Below the pieces are notes generated by a model that searched no databases, had not been told where the DNA came from, and saw only the letters and a list, made by a program, of their open reading frames with translations. Below are positions 18,931 to 29,785 of a stretch of DNA of 64,000 nt, piece after piece (the stretch's first letter is position 1; each line of letters starts with the position of its first letter). The position numbers were made by a program, and so were the translations under genes. Source of the DNA: Syngnathus acus (taxonomy: Eukaryota; Chordata; Actinopteri; Syngnathiformes; Syngnathidae); contig NC_051089.1 in the NCBI RefSeq assembly GCF_901709675.1, forward strand, positions 18,288,008 to 18,352,007, given 5' to 3'.

Positions 18931-21341
18931 CCGATCTGAACCCGAGCGGTGTTCTATTATTGGACTTCTGTGCTCGACACGGATTTTCTATAATGAACAC
19001 CATGTTCAAACATAAGGGTGTCCATGTGTGCACTTGGCACCAGGACACCCTAGGCCGCAGTTCGATGATCGACTTTGTAGTCGTGTCATCGGATTTGCGG
19101 CCGCATGTTTTGGACACTCGGGCGAAGAGAGGGGCGGAGCTGTCAACTGATCACCACCTGGTGGTGGGTTGGCTCCGATGGTGGGGGAAGATGCCGGTCC
19201 GACCTGGCAGACCCAAATGCTCTGTGAGGGTCTGCTGGGAACGTCTGGCGGAATCCCCTGTCAGGAAGAGCTTCAACTCCCACCTCCGGCAGAGCTTTTC
19301 CCGCGTCCCGGGGGAGGCGGGGGACATTGAGTCCGAGTGGACCTTGTTCCGCGCCTCCATTGTTGAGGCGGCCAACCGGAGCTGTGGCCGTAAGGTCATT
19401 GGTGCCTGTCGTGGCGGCAATCCCCGAACCCGCTGGTGGACACCGGCGGTAAGGGATGCCGTCAAGCTGAAGAAGGAGTCCTATCGGGCCGTTTTGGCCT
19501 GCGGGACTCCGGAGGCAGCTGACAGGTACCGGATGGCCAAGCGGAACGCGGCTTCGGCGGTTGCTGAGGCAAAAACCCGGACGTGGGAGGAGTTTGGCGA
19601 GGCCATGGAGAATGACTTCCGGACGGCTTCGAGGAAATTCTGGTCCACCATCCGGCGTCTCAGGAGGGGGAAGCAGTGCAACGTCAACACTGTTTACAGT
19701 GGAGATGGCGTGCTGCTGACCTCGACTTGGGACGTCGTGTGTCGGTGGGGAGAATACTTCGAAGACCTCCTCAATTCCACCGACACGCCTTCCATTGTGG
19801 AAGCAGGGCCTGGGGACTCTGAGGCGGACTCTCCAATCTCTGGGGTCGAAGTCACTGAGGTAGTTAAAAAACTCCTCGGTGGCAGGGCCCCGGGGGTGGA
19901 TGAGATCCGCCCGGATTTCTTAAGGGCTCTGGATGTTGTGGGGCTGTCATGGCTGACACGTCTCTGCAACATCGCGTGGACATCGGGGACAGTGCCTCTG
20001 GATTGGCAGACTGGGGTGGTGGTTCCCCTCTTTAAGAAGGGGGACCGGAGGGTGTGTTCCAATTACAGGGGAATTAGCCTCCCTGGTAAGGTCTATTCAG
20101 GGGTGCTGGAGAGGAGGGTCCGTCGGGAGGTCGAACCTCGGATTCAGGAGGAACAGTGTGGCTTTCGTCCTGGCCGTGGAACAGTGGACCAGCTCTTCAC
20201 CCTCAGCAGGACCCTCGAGGGTGCATGGGAGTTCGCCCAACCAGTCCACATGTGTTTTGTGGACTTGGAGAAGGCGTTCGACCGTGTCCCTCGGGAGGTT
20301 CTGTGGGGGGTGCTTCGGGAGTATGGGGTACCGAGCCAACTGATAAGGGCGGTTCGGTCCCTGTATCACCGATGCCAGAGTTTGGTCCGCATTTCCGGCA
20401 GTAAGTCGGATTCGTTCCCAGTGAGGGTTGGACTCCGCCAAGGCTGCCCTTTGTCACCGATTCTGTTCATAATTTTTATGGACAGAATTTCTAGGCGCAG
20501 CCGAGGCGTTGCGGGTGTACGGTTTGGGGACCTCAGCATTGCGTCTCTGCTTTTTGCAGACGACGCGGTGCTGTTGGCTTCTTCAGGCTGTGATCTCCAG
20601 CTCTCACTGGAGCGGTTCGCAGCCGAGTGTGAAGCGGTCGGGATGAGGGTCAGCACCTCCAAATCCGAGTCCATGATCCTCGATCGGAAAAAGGTGGAAT
20701 GCCCTCTCCGGATCGGGGATGAGATCCTGCCCCAAGTGGAGAAGTTTAAGTATCTTGGGGTCTTGTTCACGAGTGAGGGGAGGATGGAGCGCGAGATCGA
20801 CAGGCGGATCGGTGCAGCGTCGGCAGTAATGCGGACTCTGTACCGGTCCGTCGTGGTGAAGAGAGAGCTGAGCCAAAAGGCAAAGCTCTCAATTTACCGG
20901 TCGATTTACGCTCCTACCCTCACCTATGGTCACGAGCTATGGGTCGTGACCGAAAAAACGAGATCCCGGATACAAGCGGCCGAAATGAGTTTTCTCCGCA
21001 GGATGTCCGGGCTCTCCCTTAGAGATAGGGTGAGAAGTTCGGTCATCCGGGAGAGACTCGGAGTAGAGTCGCTACTCCTCCACGTTGAGAGGAGCCAGAT
21101 GAGGTGGCTCGGGCACCTCATCAGGATGCCTCCTGGACGCCTCCCTGGGGAGGTGTTCCGGGCATGTCCCACCGGTAGGAGACCCCGGGGACGACCCAGG
21201 ACGCGCTGGAGAGACTATGTCTCTCAGCTGGCCTGGGAACGCCTTGGGATCCCCCGGGATGAGTTAGATGAAGTGGCTGGGGAGAGGGAAGTCTGGGAGT
21301 CCCTCCTGAAGCTGCTGCCCCCGCGACCCGACCCCGGATAA
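18912..21341 (+). CDS. Rex3 reverse transcriptase frame (809 codons, uninterrupted)
   Basis: The frame begins inside the endonuclease after the frameshift: [14 protein letters not shown], then [15 protein letters not shown] and [12 protein letters not shown] (the last endonuclease box). The RT follows: [94 protein letters not shown] and the catalytic [13 protein letters not shown] near residue 548. The C-terminus includes [20 protein letters not shown] and [19 protein letters not shown]. There is no ATG in good context; the start shown is TTG, so this is an open frame within a LINE and not a separate gene. It might act in RT only if translation reached this register. Confidence 0.85.
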   Translation: MGGTTPPDLNPSGVLLLDFCARHGFSIMNTMFKHKGVHVCTWHQDTLGRSSMIDFVVVSSDLRPHVLDTRAKRGAELSTDHHLVVGWLRWWGKMPVRPGRPKCSVRVCWERLAESPVRKSFNSHLRQSFSRVPGEAGDIESEWTLFRASIVEAANRSCGRKVIGACRGGNPRTRWWTPAVRDAVKLKKESYRAVLACGTPEAADRYRMAKRNAASAVAEAKTRTWEEFGEAMENDFRTASRKFWSTIRRLRRGKQCNVNTVYSGDGVLLTSTWDVVCRWGEYFEDLLNSTDTPSIVEAGPGDSEADSPISGVEVTEVVKKLLGGRAPGVDEIRPDFLRALDVVGLSWLTRLCNIAWTSGTVPLDWQTGVVVPLFKKGDRRVCSNYRGISLPGKVYSGVLERRVRREVEPRIQEEQCGFRPGRGTVDQLFTLSRTLEGAWEFAQPVHMCFVDLEKAFDRVPREVLWGVLREYGVPSQLIRAVRSLYHRCQSLVRISGSKSDSFPVRVGLRQGCPLSPILFIIFMDRISRRSRGVAGVRFGDLSIASLLFADDAVLLASSGCDLQLSLERFAAECEAVGMRVSTSKSESMILDRKKVECPLRIGDEILPQVEKFKYLGVLFTSEGRMEREIDRRIGAASAVMRTLYRSVVVKRELSQKAKLSIYRSIYAPTLTYGHELWVVTEKTRSRIQAAEMSFLRRMSGLSLRDRVRSSVIRERLGVESLLLHVERSQMRWLGHLIRMPPGRLPGEVFRACPTGRRPRGRPRTRWRDYVSQLAWERLGIPRDELDEVAGEREVWESLLKLLPPRPDPG

Positions 21342-21368
21342 GCGGAAGAAGATGGATGGATGGATGGA

Positions 21369-22893
21369 AAAATGTCATACATTCTGGATTCATTACAAAT
21401 CAACTGAAATATTGCAAGCCTTTTATCATTTTAATATTGCTGATTATGGCATACAGCTTAAGAAAACTCAAATATCCTATCTCAAAATATTAGAATATCA
21501 TAAAAAAAAAATACTACTAGGGTATTCAACTAATCACTTGAATCGTCTACTTAACTCTGAACACCTGCAAGGGTTTCCTGAGCCTTGAAAAACACCCAGC
21601 TTGGTTCAGTAAACTAAATCACAAGCATAGGGAAGACTGCTGATCTGACTGCTGTCCAGAGGACCATCATTGACACCCTCCATCAGGAGGGTAAGACACA
21701 AAAAGAAATTTCTCAAAGAGCAAGCTGTTCACAGAGTGCAGTTTCAAAGCACATCCACGAAAAGTCTGTTGGAAGGGGGAAATGTGGCAGGAAACGCTGC
21801 ACAACCAAGAGAGATGACTGCACCCTTAACAGCATTGTGAAGAAGAGTCGCTTCCAGAATTTGGGGGAGCTTCAAAGACAGTGGACTGAAGGTGGAGTCC
21901 AGGTATCAAAAGCCACTGTTTACAGACGTGTCCAGGAAATGGGCTACAATAGCCGTATTCCCATGGTCAAGCCACTTCTGAACTCAAGACAACGGAAGAA
22001 GCGTCTGACTTGGGCTATGGAAAAGAAGCACTGGACAGTTGCAGAGTGGTCCAAAGTCCTCTTTTCAGACGAAAGCAAGTTTTGTATTTCATTTGGAAGT
22101 CAAGGCGCCAGAGTCTGGAGAAAGGCTGGAGAGGAGCAAAATCCAAGTTGCTTGAAATCCAGTGTGAAGTTCCCACAGTCAGCGATGGTTTGGGGAGCCA
22201 TGTCAGCTGCTGGTGTTGGTCCACTGTGTTTCATCAAGTCCAGAGTAAATGCAGATTTTAGAGCACTACATCCGTCCATCTGCTGAAGAGCTATATGGAG
22301 ATGATGATTTTCATTTTCCAGCATGATCTGGCACCTACCCACAGTGCCAAAACCACCAGTAAATGGTGTACTGATCATGGCATTACAGTCCTCGATTGGC
22401 CTGCCAATTCTCTTGACCTGAACCCCATAGAGAATTTGTGGGGTATTGTGAAGAAGCTGAAAGACACCAGACCCAACAATGCAAATGAGCTAGAGGCCGC
22501 TATTGCAGCATCCTTGGCATCCATAACACCTCAGCAATGCCAGAGGCTGATTGCCTCCATGCCACGCCGCAATGATGCAGTAATCCGTGCAAAAGGATTC
22601 CCAACCAAGTACTGAGTGCATTAATCGACATTTTCAAATGTTTGATTTTGTTTTACTGTTATAAATCTTTTATTTAACTTGGTCTGAGGAAATATTCAAA
22701 TATTTTGAGATTGGATTTTTGAGTTTTCTTAAGATGTAAGCCATAATCAGCAATATTAAAATAATAAAAGGCTTGCAATATTTCAGTTGACTTGTAATGA
22801 ATCCAGAATGTATGACATTTTTGTTTTTTTAATTGCATTACAGAAAATAAAGAACTTTATCACAATATTCTAATTTTCTGAGACAGTCCTATA
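21369..22893 (+). mobile_element. Tc1-like DNA transposon, left end lost
   Basis: The right end carries a long inverted repeat (GAATGTATGACATTTTTG ... TTCTGAGACAGTCCT). Its reverse complement matches 21370-21500 (AATGTCATACATTCTGGATT onward). The outermost left part of the repeat is missing, replaced by the Rex3 tail at 21368. The transposase gene lies between. Confidence 0.85.
21600..22614 (+). pseudogene. Tc1-type transposase, frameshifted
   Basis: The order is an HTH region (TVQ/RTIIDTLHQEGKTQKEIS followed by CSQSAVSKHIH), a second HTH (VSKATVYRRVQEMGYNSRIP), then the DDE catalytic core: LFSDESKFCISFGS (first Asp), FQHDLAPTHSAKT (second Asp) and SLDLNPIENLWGIVKKLK (final Glu, DD34E type). 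All three catalytic residues remain. The likely start codon is destroyed near 21625, and frameshifts near 22255 and 22318 break the core between the first and second Asp. The longest frames are 21837-22286 and 22295-22615. Confidence 0.9.
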
Positions 22894-22907
22894 TACATAT
22901 ATATATA

Positions 22908-23665
22908 AGGGGTGTAACGATTCATCGATACACATCGATTAATCGATATAATGCTCTACGATTTATTGGCATCGATGCTAAACGTAAACATCGATTTATA
23001 TCGCCGTGTTTGACCTCGGACATTAGACGCGACTTTATTTTGAAATCCAGTTCATTGTCGCTTGCTTCCTCTTTCCGGGAGCAGTACGCGGCGTGTTGTG
23101 TTGTGAGCAGAGCAGGCACGTGAAAGGGGAGCCGACAACTACGCGGCTCCTGGGCTGGTGCTATGGCTAGTGTCCAAGAAGACGAGGAAATTCACTCCCC
23201 TTTGGGCTTCAAGTCATTCGTTTGGAAGCACTTTGGATTCCAAAGAAAAGATGGCTCAACGGACAATTAAAATTATTGTAAATAAATAGTTCAGTAATGC
23301 ACTTTAAAGTTAATGGTATTACAAAAAAAGAAAGAATATTCATTTTTCTTTACTTATATGAGAAAAAATATAGGAATTTGATAAAGTTCAGTGTTAAAAT
23401 AAGCACTTTGTATACTACAATACTCTTGTAATTTCCTAAATAAAGAGTTTGCAGTACCTTGTTGATTTTGCGTATGAATTGTTATAAATCAGGATATTGT
23501 TCTATATTTTTTATTTAAAAAATAAAAATATCGATCGTGGAGCACTATATCGTGATGTATCGTGAATGAATCACAGCAGGCTTTAAGATATCGGCAAATA
23601 TCGTATCGTGGTTCTTTGTATCGATATGATATCGTATCGTGACAAAACCCGCGATTTACACCCCT
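22908..23665. mobile_element. Non-autonomous DNA transposon with AGGGGTGTAA ends
   Basis: The ends AGGGGTGTAACGATTCATCG and TTACACCCCT are inverted over 10 bp, with more diffuse ATCGAT-rich symmetry inside. It sits in a TA-repeat tract, so the likely 8-bp TATATATA duplication cannot be proved. There is no transposase. It is hAT-like by its ends. Confidence 0.65.
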
Positions 23666-23699
23666 AATATATATATATATATATGTATATATGTAATAT

Positions 23700-23800
23700 G
23701 TCTTGTCACCGTGGGATAGTAGGAAACGCAATTTCGATCTCTTTGTGTGTCTTGACATGTGAAGAAATTGACAATAAAGCAGACTTTGACTTTATAAATG
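23700..23800 (+). mobile_element. LINE 3' end fragment
   Basis: TGTCACCGTGGGATAGTAGG, CTTTGTGTGTCTTGACATGT and GACAATAAAGCAGACTTTGA occur in the order of a common fish LINE 3' UTR with a polyadenylation-like AATAAA. Confidence 0.6.
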
Positions 23801-23872
23801 CAAGTTCGATATTGAAGATTGCAATTACAACACGTGCTTTTTGCATATGCTCAACAGTAGCTAAGCATACAT

Positions 23873-24118
23873 ACAGTCGTATGCAAAGGTTTGGGCACCC
23901 CTGAACAGTTTCATTTTTCTTTATAAATCATTGGTTGTTCGGGTCAGCGATTTCAGTTGAATATATCATATAGCAGACAAACAGTGATATTTGAGAAGTG
24001 AAATGAAGTTTATAGGATTTACAGAAAGTGTGCAATCGTTAACAAAAGTAGGCAGGTGGATAAATATGGGCACCCCAACAGAAAAGTCCTCCTTTTACAG
24101 AAATAACAGCCTCTAAAC
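23873..24118 (+). mobile_element. Tc1/mariner left-end fragment
   Basis: It begins CAGTCGTATGCAAAGGTTTG GGCACCCCTGAACAG, the terminal repeat of a fish mariner/Tc1 family, and runs to GGGCACCCCAACAGAAAAG. The rest is missing; the hAT at 24119 follows directly. Confidence 0.65.
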
Positions 24119-25200
24119 CAGGGGTGTCCAAACTTTTTGCAAGGAGGGCCAGATTTAATAAAGTGAAGGGGCCCATCGGGCCAATCGTTTTTTCAGACAT
24201 TTTTTGACGACAAAAATTTCATGCAAATACACACTGTTATAAAACAAATTTCATTGTCACAATTGTCTTTATTTTTCAAATGACAAAATAACCAAATATA
24301 AGCCATTCAGGCAGATGTGAACAACTCTAAAAACACAAATTCTGCCTTTCATTCATATCTGAAGAGTCAGATAACATTGAACAAACTGTTTGAAATACCT
24401 TACATTTACATGAGTTTAAAATTATTTTTGCCTCATGAACATTTTAAACAGGAGTTATAAGTAATGCAAATTTGTCTGTTATTTTTAAAACTTAAAACAA
24501 GTGAGTTTTGCTCTTGTCATTTACAATATCTTTCAGAAAGTAATAGTTTGTGTCATGTCTACAGGTTTATGTATAACATAACAGTATTAACATGGCCACT
24601 TCGTTCGTCAATGCCATTATTAACATTAGTTTTGAATTCACATTTGAATTGTAAATGCATACGGCATAACCTCTTGTCAAAAATATATATTTTTTTAAAT
24701 GTCTACAGTTATAAACTTTCAAAAATATTTTATTCACTTGAGATTTTATTTACTTAAGAAAACCATGACATACACATGACATGAAACAAACTATTTGGAA
24801 TTTGTAGCAAACTCACTTTAGCTACCATTAACGTTTAGAACCCATTAACCTTTGTGTCAGAAGCTCTTCTCTTCCAAACTATCAAAACTAAACAACTAGT
24901 CACGTAGCGAAAACGAAGTACGAGCTAGCAAGCAAGCTACAACCTTAGTCCAAGCTTGAAATTGATTGATAATGAAATGAACAAACTTTGCAGGACAAAA
25001 CAACAACTCTTACTGAAAAACCTCGGAGACTCACCTCATAGCAGCCTTCCTTAGTATTTTTTTAATTTTGTCCTTTTAGAAGCAACCGGCGTCGACTCGC
25101 CTCGAACTTCAAAGACAACTTTACTTGTTCTGCACACTCCTTCTTGTTTTTTTTGACGGTGGCGCACAATTTATGCACGTTGCTGCCTCTTAGCGGAAAT
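24119..25200. mobile_element. hAT-type element fragment, right end uncertain
   Basis: It starts CAGGGGTGTCCAAACTTTTT GCAAGGAGGGCCAG, a typical hAT terminal repeat. The interior is AT-rich and becomes GC-richer near 25080-25190. No matching inverted end was found, so the right boundary is a guess. Confidence 0.5.
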
Positions 25201-25433
25201 TGTCGAATGAAGCAATACAACATTTCTACATTGTCATACAAATTACAGCTGGTTTAGGGTTCAATATTCAAATTTGATGGATTTAATCACGTTTACAGAA
25301 ATAACCACACTTCACACAGATCAATGGTTGTTTAAAACAAAGCAATACAACTTCTGTACATTATTTATACAATTTATAGCTGGTTTAGGCTTTAATATTT
25401 CATATTTAATGGCGGGGGACAAGCGGTATAGGG

Positions 25434-25480
25434 GATGGATGGATGGATGGATGGATGGATGGATGGATGGATGGATGGAG
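25434..25480. repeat. (GGAT)n microsatellite, likely SINE/Rex3 tail
   Basis: ACAAGCGGTATAGGGGATGG ATGG and further units resemble the tail of the Rex3-linked SINE (compare 2861-2885 in reverse). It is probably the remnant of a plus-strand insertion reduced to its 3' end. Confidence 0.7.
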
Positions 25481-25557
25481 GATGGATTTAAATTAGGCCT
25501 CAGGTTACAGAATTAACCACACTTCACATGGATCAATGGTTGTTTAAAACAAGCAAT

Positions 25558-26034
25558 TGTCATGCCGTCATGTTTTGTGGGTTATTGTTGTCTTGTCCTG
25601 TTTGTCGTATTGTCACTTCCTGTTTTATTTTGATAACGCTCCTCTCGTTTCAGTTCGTGGGTCCTTCCTCTGTGCGTCAGTCTACTTGTATTCCCTGATC
25701 CCAATTGTGTGCACCTGTGTCCTTGATCCTAATTGTCTGCACCTGTGCCCTTACCCTTCTGTGTGTATTTAGTCAGAGTCTTCCCCTTGTCTTGTGCCAG
25801 TGCGTCTTGTCCCGTCCAGAGCGCCAGCGATCGCGTGGAGTTAAAGAGACCTTTAGAGAACCTAGTTTGTGAAGAGACCTTTGTTGTCAAGCCTAAGCTC
25901 TGTGTTTTGTTTTTTGCCACCGTATTTTCCCTCTTTTGAGGTGCTTTGATTTTTTGCTGACGCCAACCTGTCAGATAAATTCCTTTTTTGTTGGCACTCT
26001 GCATCCAAGTCCTCTCCTTGATCCAAGTCTGACA
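25558..26034. mobile_element. Solo LTR (477 bp)
   Basis: It starts TGTCATGCCGTCATG and ends AAGTCTGACA, with TG...CA termini. The 5-bp duplication GCAAT flanks it exactly (25553-25557 and 26035-26039). No internal retroelement sequence remains, so it arose by recombination between two LTRs. It sits inside a unit of the tandem repeat, whose sequence resumes without loss after the duplication. Confidence 0.93.
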
Positions 26035-26439
26035 GCAATACAACTTCTATACATATTTATACAACTTACAAGCTGGTTTAGTGTTTAATGTTTCATATTT
26101 GATGGATTAATTGTCACCTATTTTAGGTTATTCCATAGCCCTAATATCAAGTTATAGAAATAACCACACTTCACACAGATCAATGGTTGTTTATAACAAA
26201 GTATCACAACTTCTGTACAGTATTTATACAACTTGCAGAATGGTTTTGAGTTTATATTTCATATTTTATCGATTTAATTTTTGTCATCTATTTTAGGTTA
26301 TTCCATAGGTTACCAAAATAACCACACTTCACACAGATCAATGGTTGTTTAAAACAGAGCATCGATACTTCTGTCCATTATTTATACAATTTACAGAATG
26401 GTCTTGGGCTTATTATTTCATATTTGATGGAATTAAATT

Positions 26440-26860
26440 TGTCGTCTATATTAGGTCTATGTGTAGACCTGAAATAGACATCTTTATTAGGTCTATGTGT
26501 AGACCTACGTAGAATAGATGTCATAGACCTAAAATAGACGTCTATAGTAGGTCTATATGTAGGTCTATATTAGGTCTATATTCTAGGTCTACACAGACTT
26601 AATATAGACGTTTATTTTAGGTCTATATAATGACCTAAAATAGACGTCTATATCAGGTTACAGAAATAACCACACTTCACATGTATGGATCAATGGTTGT
26701 TAAAAACAAAGCCAAACAACTTCTGTACATTATTATACAACTTACAGCTGGTTGAGACTTTAAAATTTCGAAATATGATCATATGTGATGTTTCTAATTT
26801 AGAAATCTATTTTAGGTTTACATAGAGACTTAATTTAGACGTCTAAATTAGGTCTACACA
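26440..26860. repeat. Cluster of TAGGTCTA / AGACGTCTA palindromic motifs
   Basis: Interleaved TAGGTCTA, TAGACCTA, AATAGACGTCTAT and close variants occur in both orientations, so the region could fold into many alternative hairpins. AGACGTCT is an 8-bp palindrome. It lies within and after the tandem array at 25200-26780. No known element matches. Confidence 0.8.
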
Positions 26861-26879
26861 TAGAGGAGAGGTCTAATAG

Positions 26880-28070
26880 CCTTAGTTATGGCTCACAGGG
26901 AAATGATGCGTTTGCAAGATAATCAGTGACACAGACACTTCCTCATTCAAATGTTCACGCACCAAGGACTAAGGCGATGCTAAAATCGGAGACGCAAGTG
27001 ACACTGCACAAGGCAAAAAAAAAAAAAGAACACGGACCTACTGGTGAGAGCTGTCTACTTCGTACTAACTCTACACACTACTACGTGTCTGCCCCGCCCA
27101 CTCACAGTGATCGCAAAGAACAAAAGGACTGGATTATTATTTTATGATTATGAAGTAGTTTGTTGCTTATGAAGTTGAAATAAAAAATCAGAGACGCTGC
27201 AATAACAATAATAAAACAAACTTAATTTTATGTTATTATGCTCCTGCAGGTGTCAGTGGTGGGCACGTTGCACTTTTCTAGTATGCAATTTTTTTATATG
27301 AAATGTACTTTTCTTATGTGACAGTCAGCCTATCCATGGGGGCAAATAGTCCTTTTTATTCTATCTATTGTGTATGTCTATTGATTGTCTATTTATCTGT
27401 TTATTGCTTGTCTGTTGTTCTTGTCTTAAGTGTTTGTTTTTTTTAGCTCTCGTAAACTCTTTTCCAATGTGGTCTTCCAAAATGGCAAAATAAACTGACT
27501 CTATGACTCTGGTGTTTCTTTTCTGCTGTGAAGTGTGACTGGTGCACTTCTCATTGAGGAAATCCAACAATAGTACTACCCTATAGGATAATTCTCCCCA
27601 AATATCAGATTTTTTCTGTGACTAAAAGTTCATTTGAGCCCTAGAGGGTGCTGTAAAACTTTGGCATCTTTGCTTCTCAACCCACACCCATCCCTGTTTC
27701 CCACATTCCTATCTCATGGCCCCATGTACATAAGAAAATGTGGCCTAATGAAATGGAAAGTAACCCCAGTGCTCCCATTTGGCAGTGCTTGGTAGAAAAA
27801 GGAGTAGTGTGAAAATGCTGGTAGTCCTAGTGTTAAGGGAATGGAAAGGTTTATGGAGTGTAAATGTATTGGGGAGGGTTTAAAAAGCTATAATATTATG
27901 TACTGGATCACAATTCAAATGGAGATTCACGCGCAACCATGACTCACTGGTTTCACAATGCATGATTTCCCCTGGGTTAGTGTCGTGTGGTAATTCTCAA
28001 AGTAGACACTTTGCAAGTTAAACCACACTTCTAATTTACTTGCAATACACCAATGTGGTGTTTAAATTTC
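26880..28070. other. Sequence without recognisable genes
   Basis: AT-rich sequence with a 13-base A run near 27017. Near 27480 there is an AATAAAC motif that may be a LINE 3' remnant. No exon-like or family-like signal was found. Confidence 0.4.
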
Positions 28071-28074
28071 TAAA

Positions 28075-28165
28075 TAATGTATATACTGTTTCTACTTCAC
28101 GGATCTTCGTTTTTCACGGGTGGTTCTGGAATGCATTCACCGCGAAAAACGAGGGATCACTGTAT
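28075..28165. mobile_element. DNA transposon terminal fragment
   Basis: TTTTTCACGGGTGGTTCTGG AATGCATTCACCGCG and CGAGGGATCACTGTA match the terminal repeat of a pogo/Tigger-like family as I remember it. Only about 90 bp remain. Confidence 0.5.
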
Positions 28166-28631
28166 ATTGAAAGTGCATTTTTACTGGGTTTTGGCACCCT
28201 CTGGGTCCAAGACGCCCTTAGTATCTGATTATGTTTCCTAATGTGTGAGCCAGCGCTGCCTTTTTCTGTCGCCTAGTTTTTATTTTTACAGTCTATATTT
28301 TCACCCCTACCCACCACCGTAAACAGTGAGTTAACACAGACACCGTTCCCTTGAATGCTGATCACTTTTTTTTTTCGTCCCAGTAAGCTTTTTTTTTGGA
28401 CGACAAATTGCAACACAGGCAGACCGTGGAGGTGGAGTCGAGAGGGTAGGAAGTCAATGTAAGGTGACACTCATGGGACAGAGGAAATCAGTCATTCCTT
28501 GGTATGTTCCCCTTGAAGAGATCAGAATTTGCAATAGTGACTAGTAAGGATAACGTTTGAAAATTATTCCACAGTGACACTTTGCATACCTAGCAATTAA
28601 ATGGTTACTGTAGCAACTTGTATATAGTTAG

Positions 28632-28793
28632 TGTTCGGCAGTCCGATTGACTAGGGGGAGGGGGGCAGTGCGCGTTGTGGGAGGGAGACTTGACACACTC
28701 GATCTCTTGGCGCGGATGTTAAGAACTCCTGTTGTTGTTCAATAAAGAGTCAGTTACAAGCCACGACTTGCCTGATACTTCGATACGCTACAT
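28632..28793 (+). mobile_element. Possible short LTR
   Basis: The segment begins TGTTCGGCAGTCCGATTG and ends near GATACGCTACA. It has CAATAAAGAG as a polyadenylation-like signal about 50 bp from the end. A target duplication was not found. The following 250 bp contain an open frame without a known domain. Confidence 0.35.
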
Positions 28794-29478
28794 TACTTTT
28801 TCAATTGTGGGGCCAAAGCTCGGAAAAAACAGCGCGTCGCTTTCTTGAATGGAATCACAAAAGCTGCTGGTGGAAAGTGCCGAACGAACCCCCAGAGATT
28901 ACGGATGCTGGTCGGGCAGAGATCACCGGGACCCTTCTAAGCGGACGTACCTGGTCAAATGCCGATCGAGCAGTGTCAGCGGACAAGCAGGTGAACATAT
29001 CTATGCTATGAATATATCTATCTTAATTTCCAATGAGTCAGGAAAGACTACAAAGACCTCAATCTGGAATGTTTTTATGACCTATCACTTTGTCTAATAA
29101 GACACGTTTAAGTAAACCCTCCTATCGTCCTAGGGGTCAATTTGACCCCATTAAATGCTTATAAAATATAGTCGTTGACTTTTATTTTTTGCCTCATAAT
29201 CCATATATTTTCCATACTTTTTTTGGGATAATATTTTTTCAATGTACTGAACACATATTGCACGCATTGGTCATCCTCTGGGGTCAGTTTGACCCCAAGC
29301 TCTTTTAGCTGTTCAAACGTCTGTCAGTGTGTGTGACCTAACATTCACACAGCTGCAGGTGCAGAGTTGATACATTTGAGTTGAAACATTTTATTTATTG
29401 TATTATACATTGCTTATTTTTATTTCTAGTTTCCTATTACACGAGAACATTGAGATTTCCCACCCCATGGGCATGAAG

Positions 29479-29535
29479 GTGTGTGTGTGTGTGTGTGCGT
29501 GTGTGTGGTGCGTGTGTGTGTGCGTGCGTGCGTGT
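29479..29535. repeat. (GT)n microsatellite inside the piggyBac
   Basis: A 57-bp GT-rich run with GC variants. The Cys-Val and Thr-His frames over it are artefacts. Confidence 0.9.
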
Positions 29536-29785
29536 ATGTATGTGCATGGGTGCGTGGGTGAGCGAGACCTACTGTACTCACACTTGCCACAAGTAAAACT
29601 GATTTTTACGCACCTGCTGGGAGGGCGGGTTGTTCCGCAAGGACATTGATGGTTCATGCAAAATCAGGGAGGTGCAAACATGAAATCTTGCATGGCAGTC
29701 CTCTATCTAAATCCTTCCTCATTGAGTTATATGCTATCTGTCTGTCTTTGAAAATGTCATCTAGAAAAAGGTTTACTGTCTAAGA

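Larger units (their letters stand above)
18267..21368 (+). mobile_element. Rex3 LINE copy 1, 5' truncated, near-intact reverse transcriptase
   Basis: Rex3 (RTE clade) is recognised by the sequences that match its known PCR primer sites (GGCAGACTGGGGTGGTGGT at about 20006 and GGCTGCCCTTTGTCACCGA near 20443) and by the AGCGGAAGAAGATGGATGG tail with (GGAT)n. It begins at 18267, where copy 2 still has more than 1.2 kb... of upstream leader in shorter form (copy 2 starts 36936, equivalent to about 245 bp before this edge). The element is joined on its left to an opposed LINE and on its right to a Tc1 transposon interior. Confidence 0.92.
25200..26780. repeat. Degenerate tandem repeat, about 150-200 bp unit, five or more copies
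   Basis: Units contain AATAACCACACTTCACACAG ATCAATGG, then ACAACTTCTGTACATTATTT ATACAA and GCTGGTTTAGG...TTTCATATTTGATGG. Units begin near 25296, 25506, 26154, 26313 and 26659, with a partial one near 25204. The array is broken by a (GGAT)n tract (25434-25480), a solo LTR (25558-26034) and a palindrome cluster (26440-26655). Confidence 0.85.

Noticed and set aside
20097-20457. Long minus-strand open frames opposite the Rex3 RT (for example 20097-20441 and 20366-20770)
   Set aside because: They are antisense shadows of a GC-rich coding frame and show no domain resemblance.
29279-29294. GGGGTCAGTTTGACCCC as a bacterial operator or nuclear receptor site in a promoter
   Set aside because: It belongs to the piggyBac end structure and no gene promoter is near. 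Kept only as a feature of the transposon.
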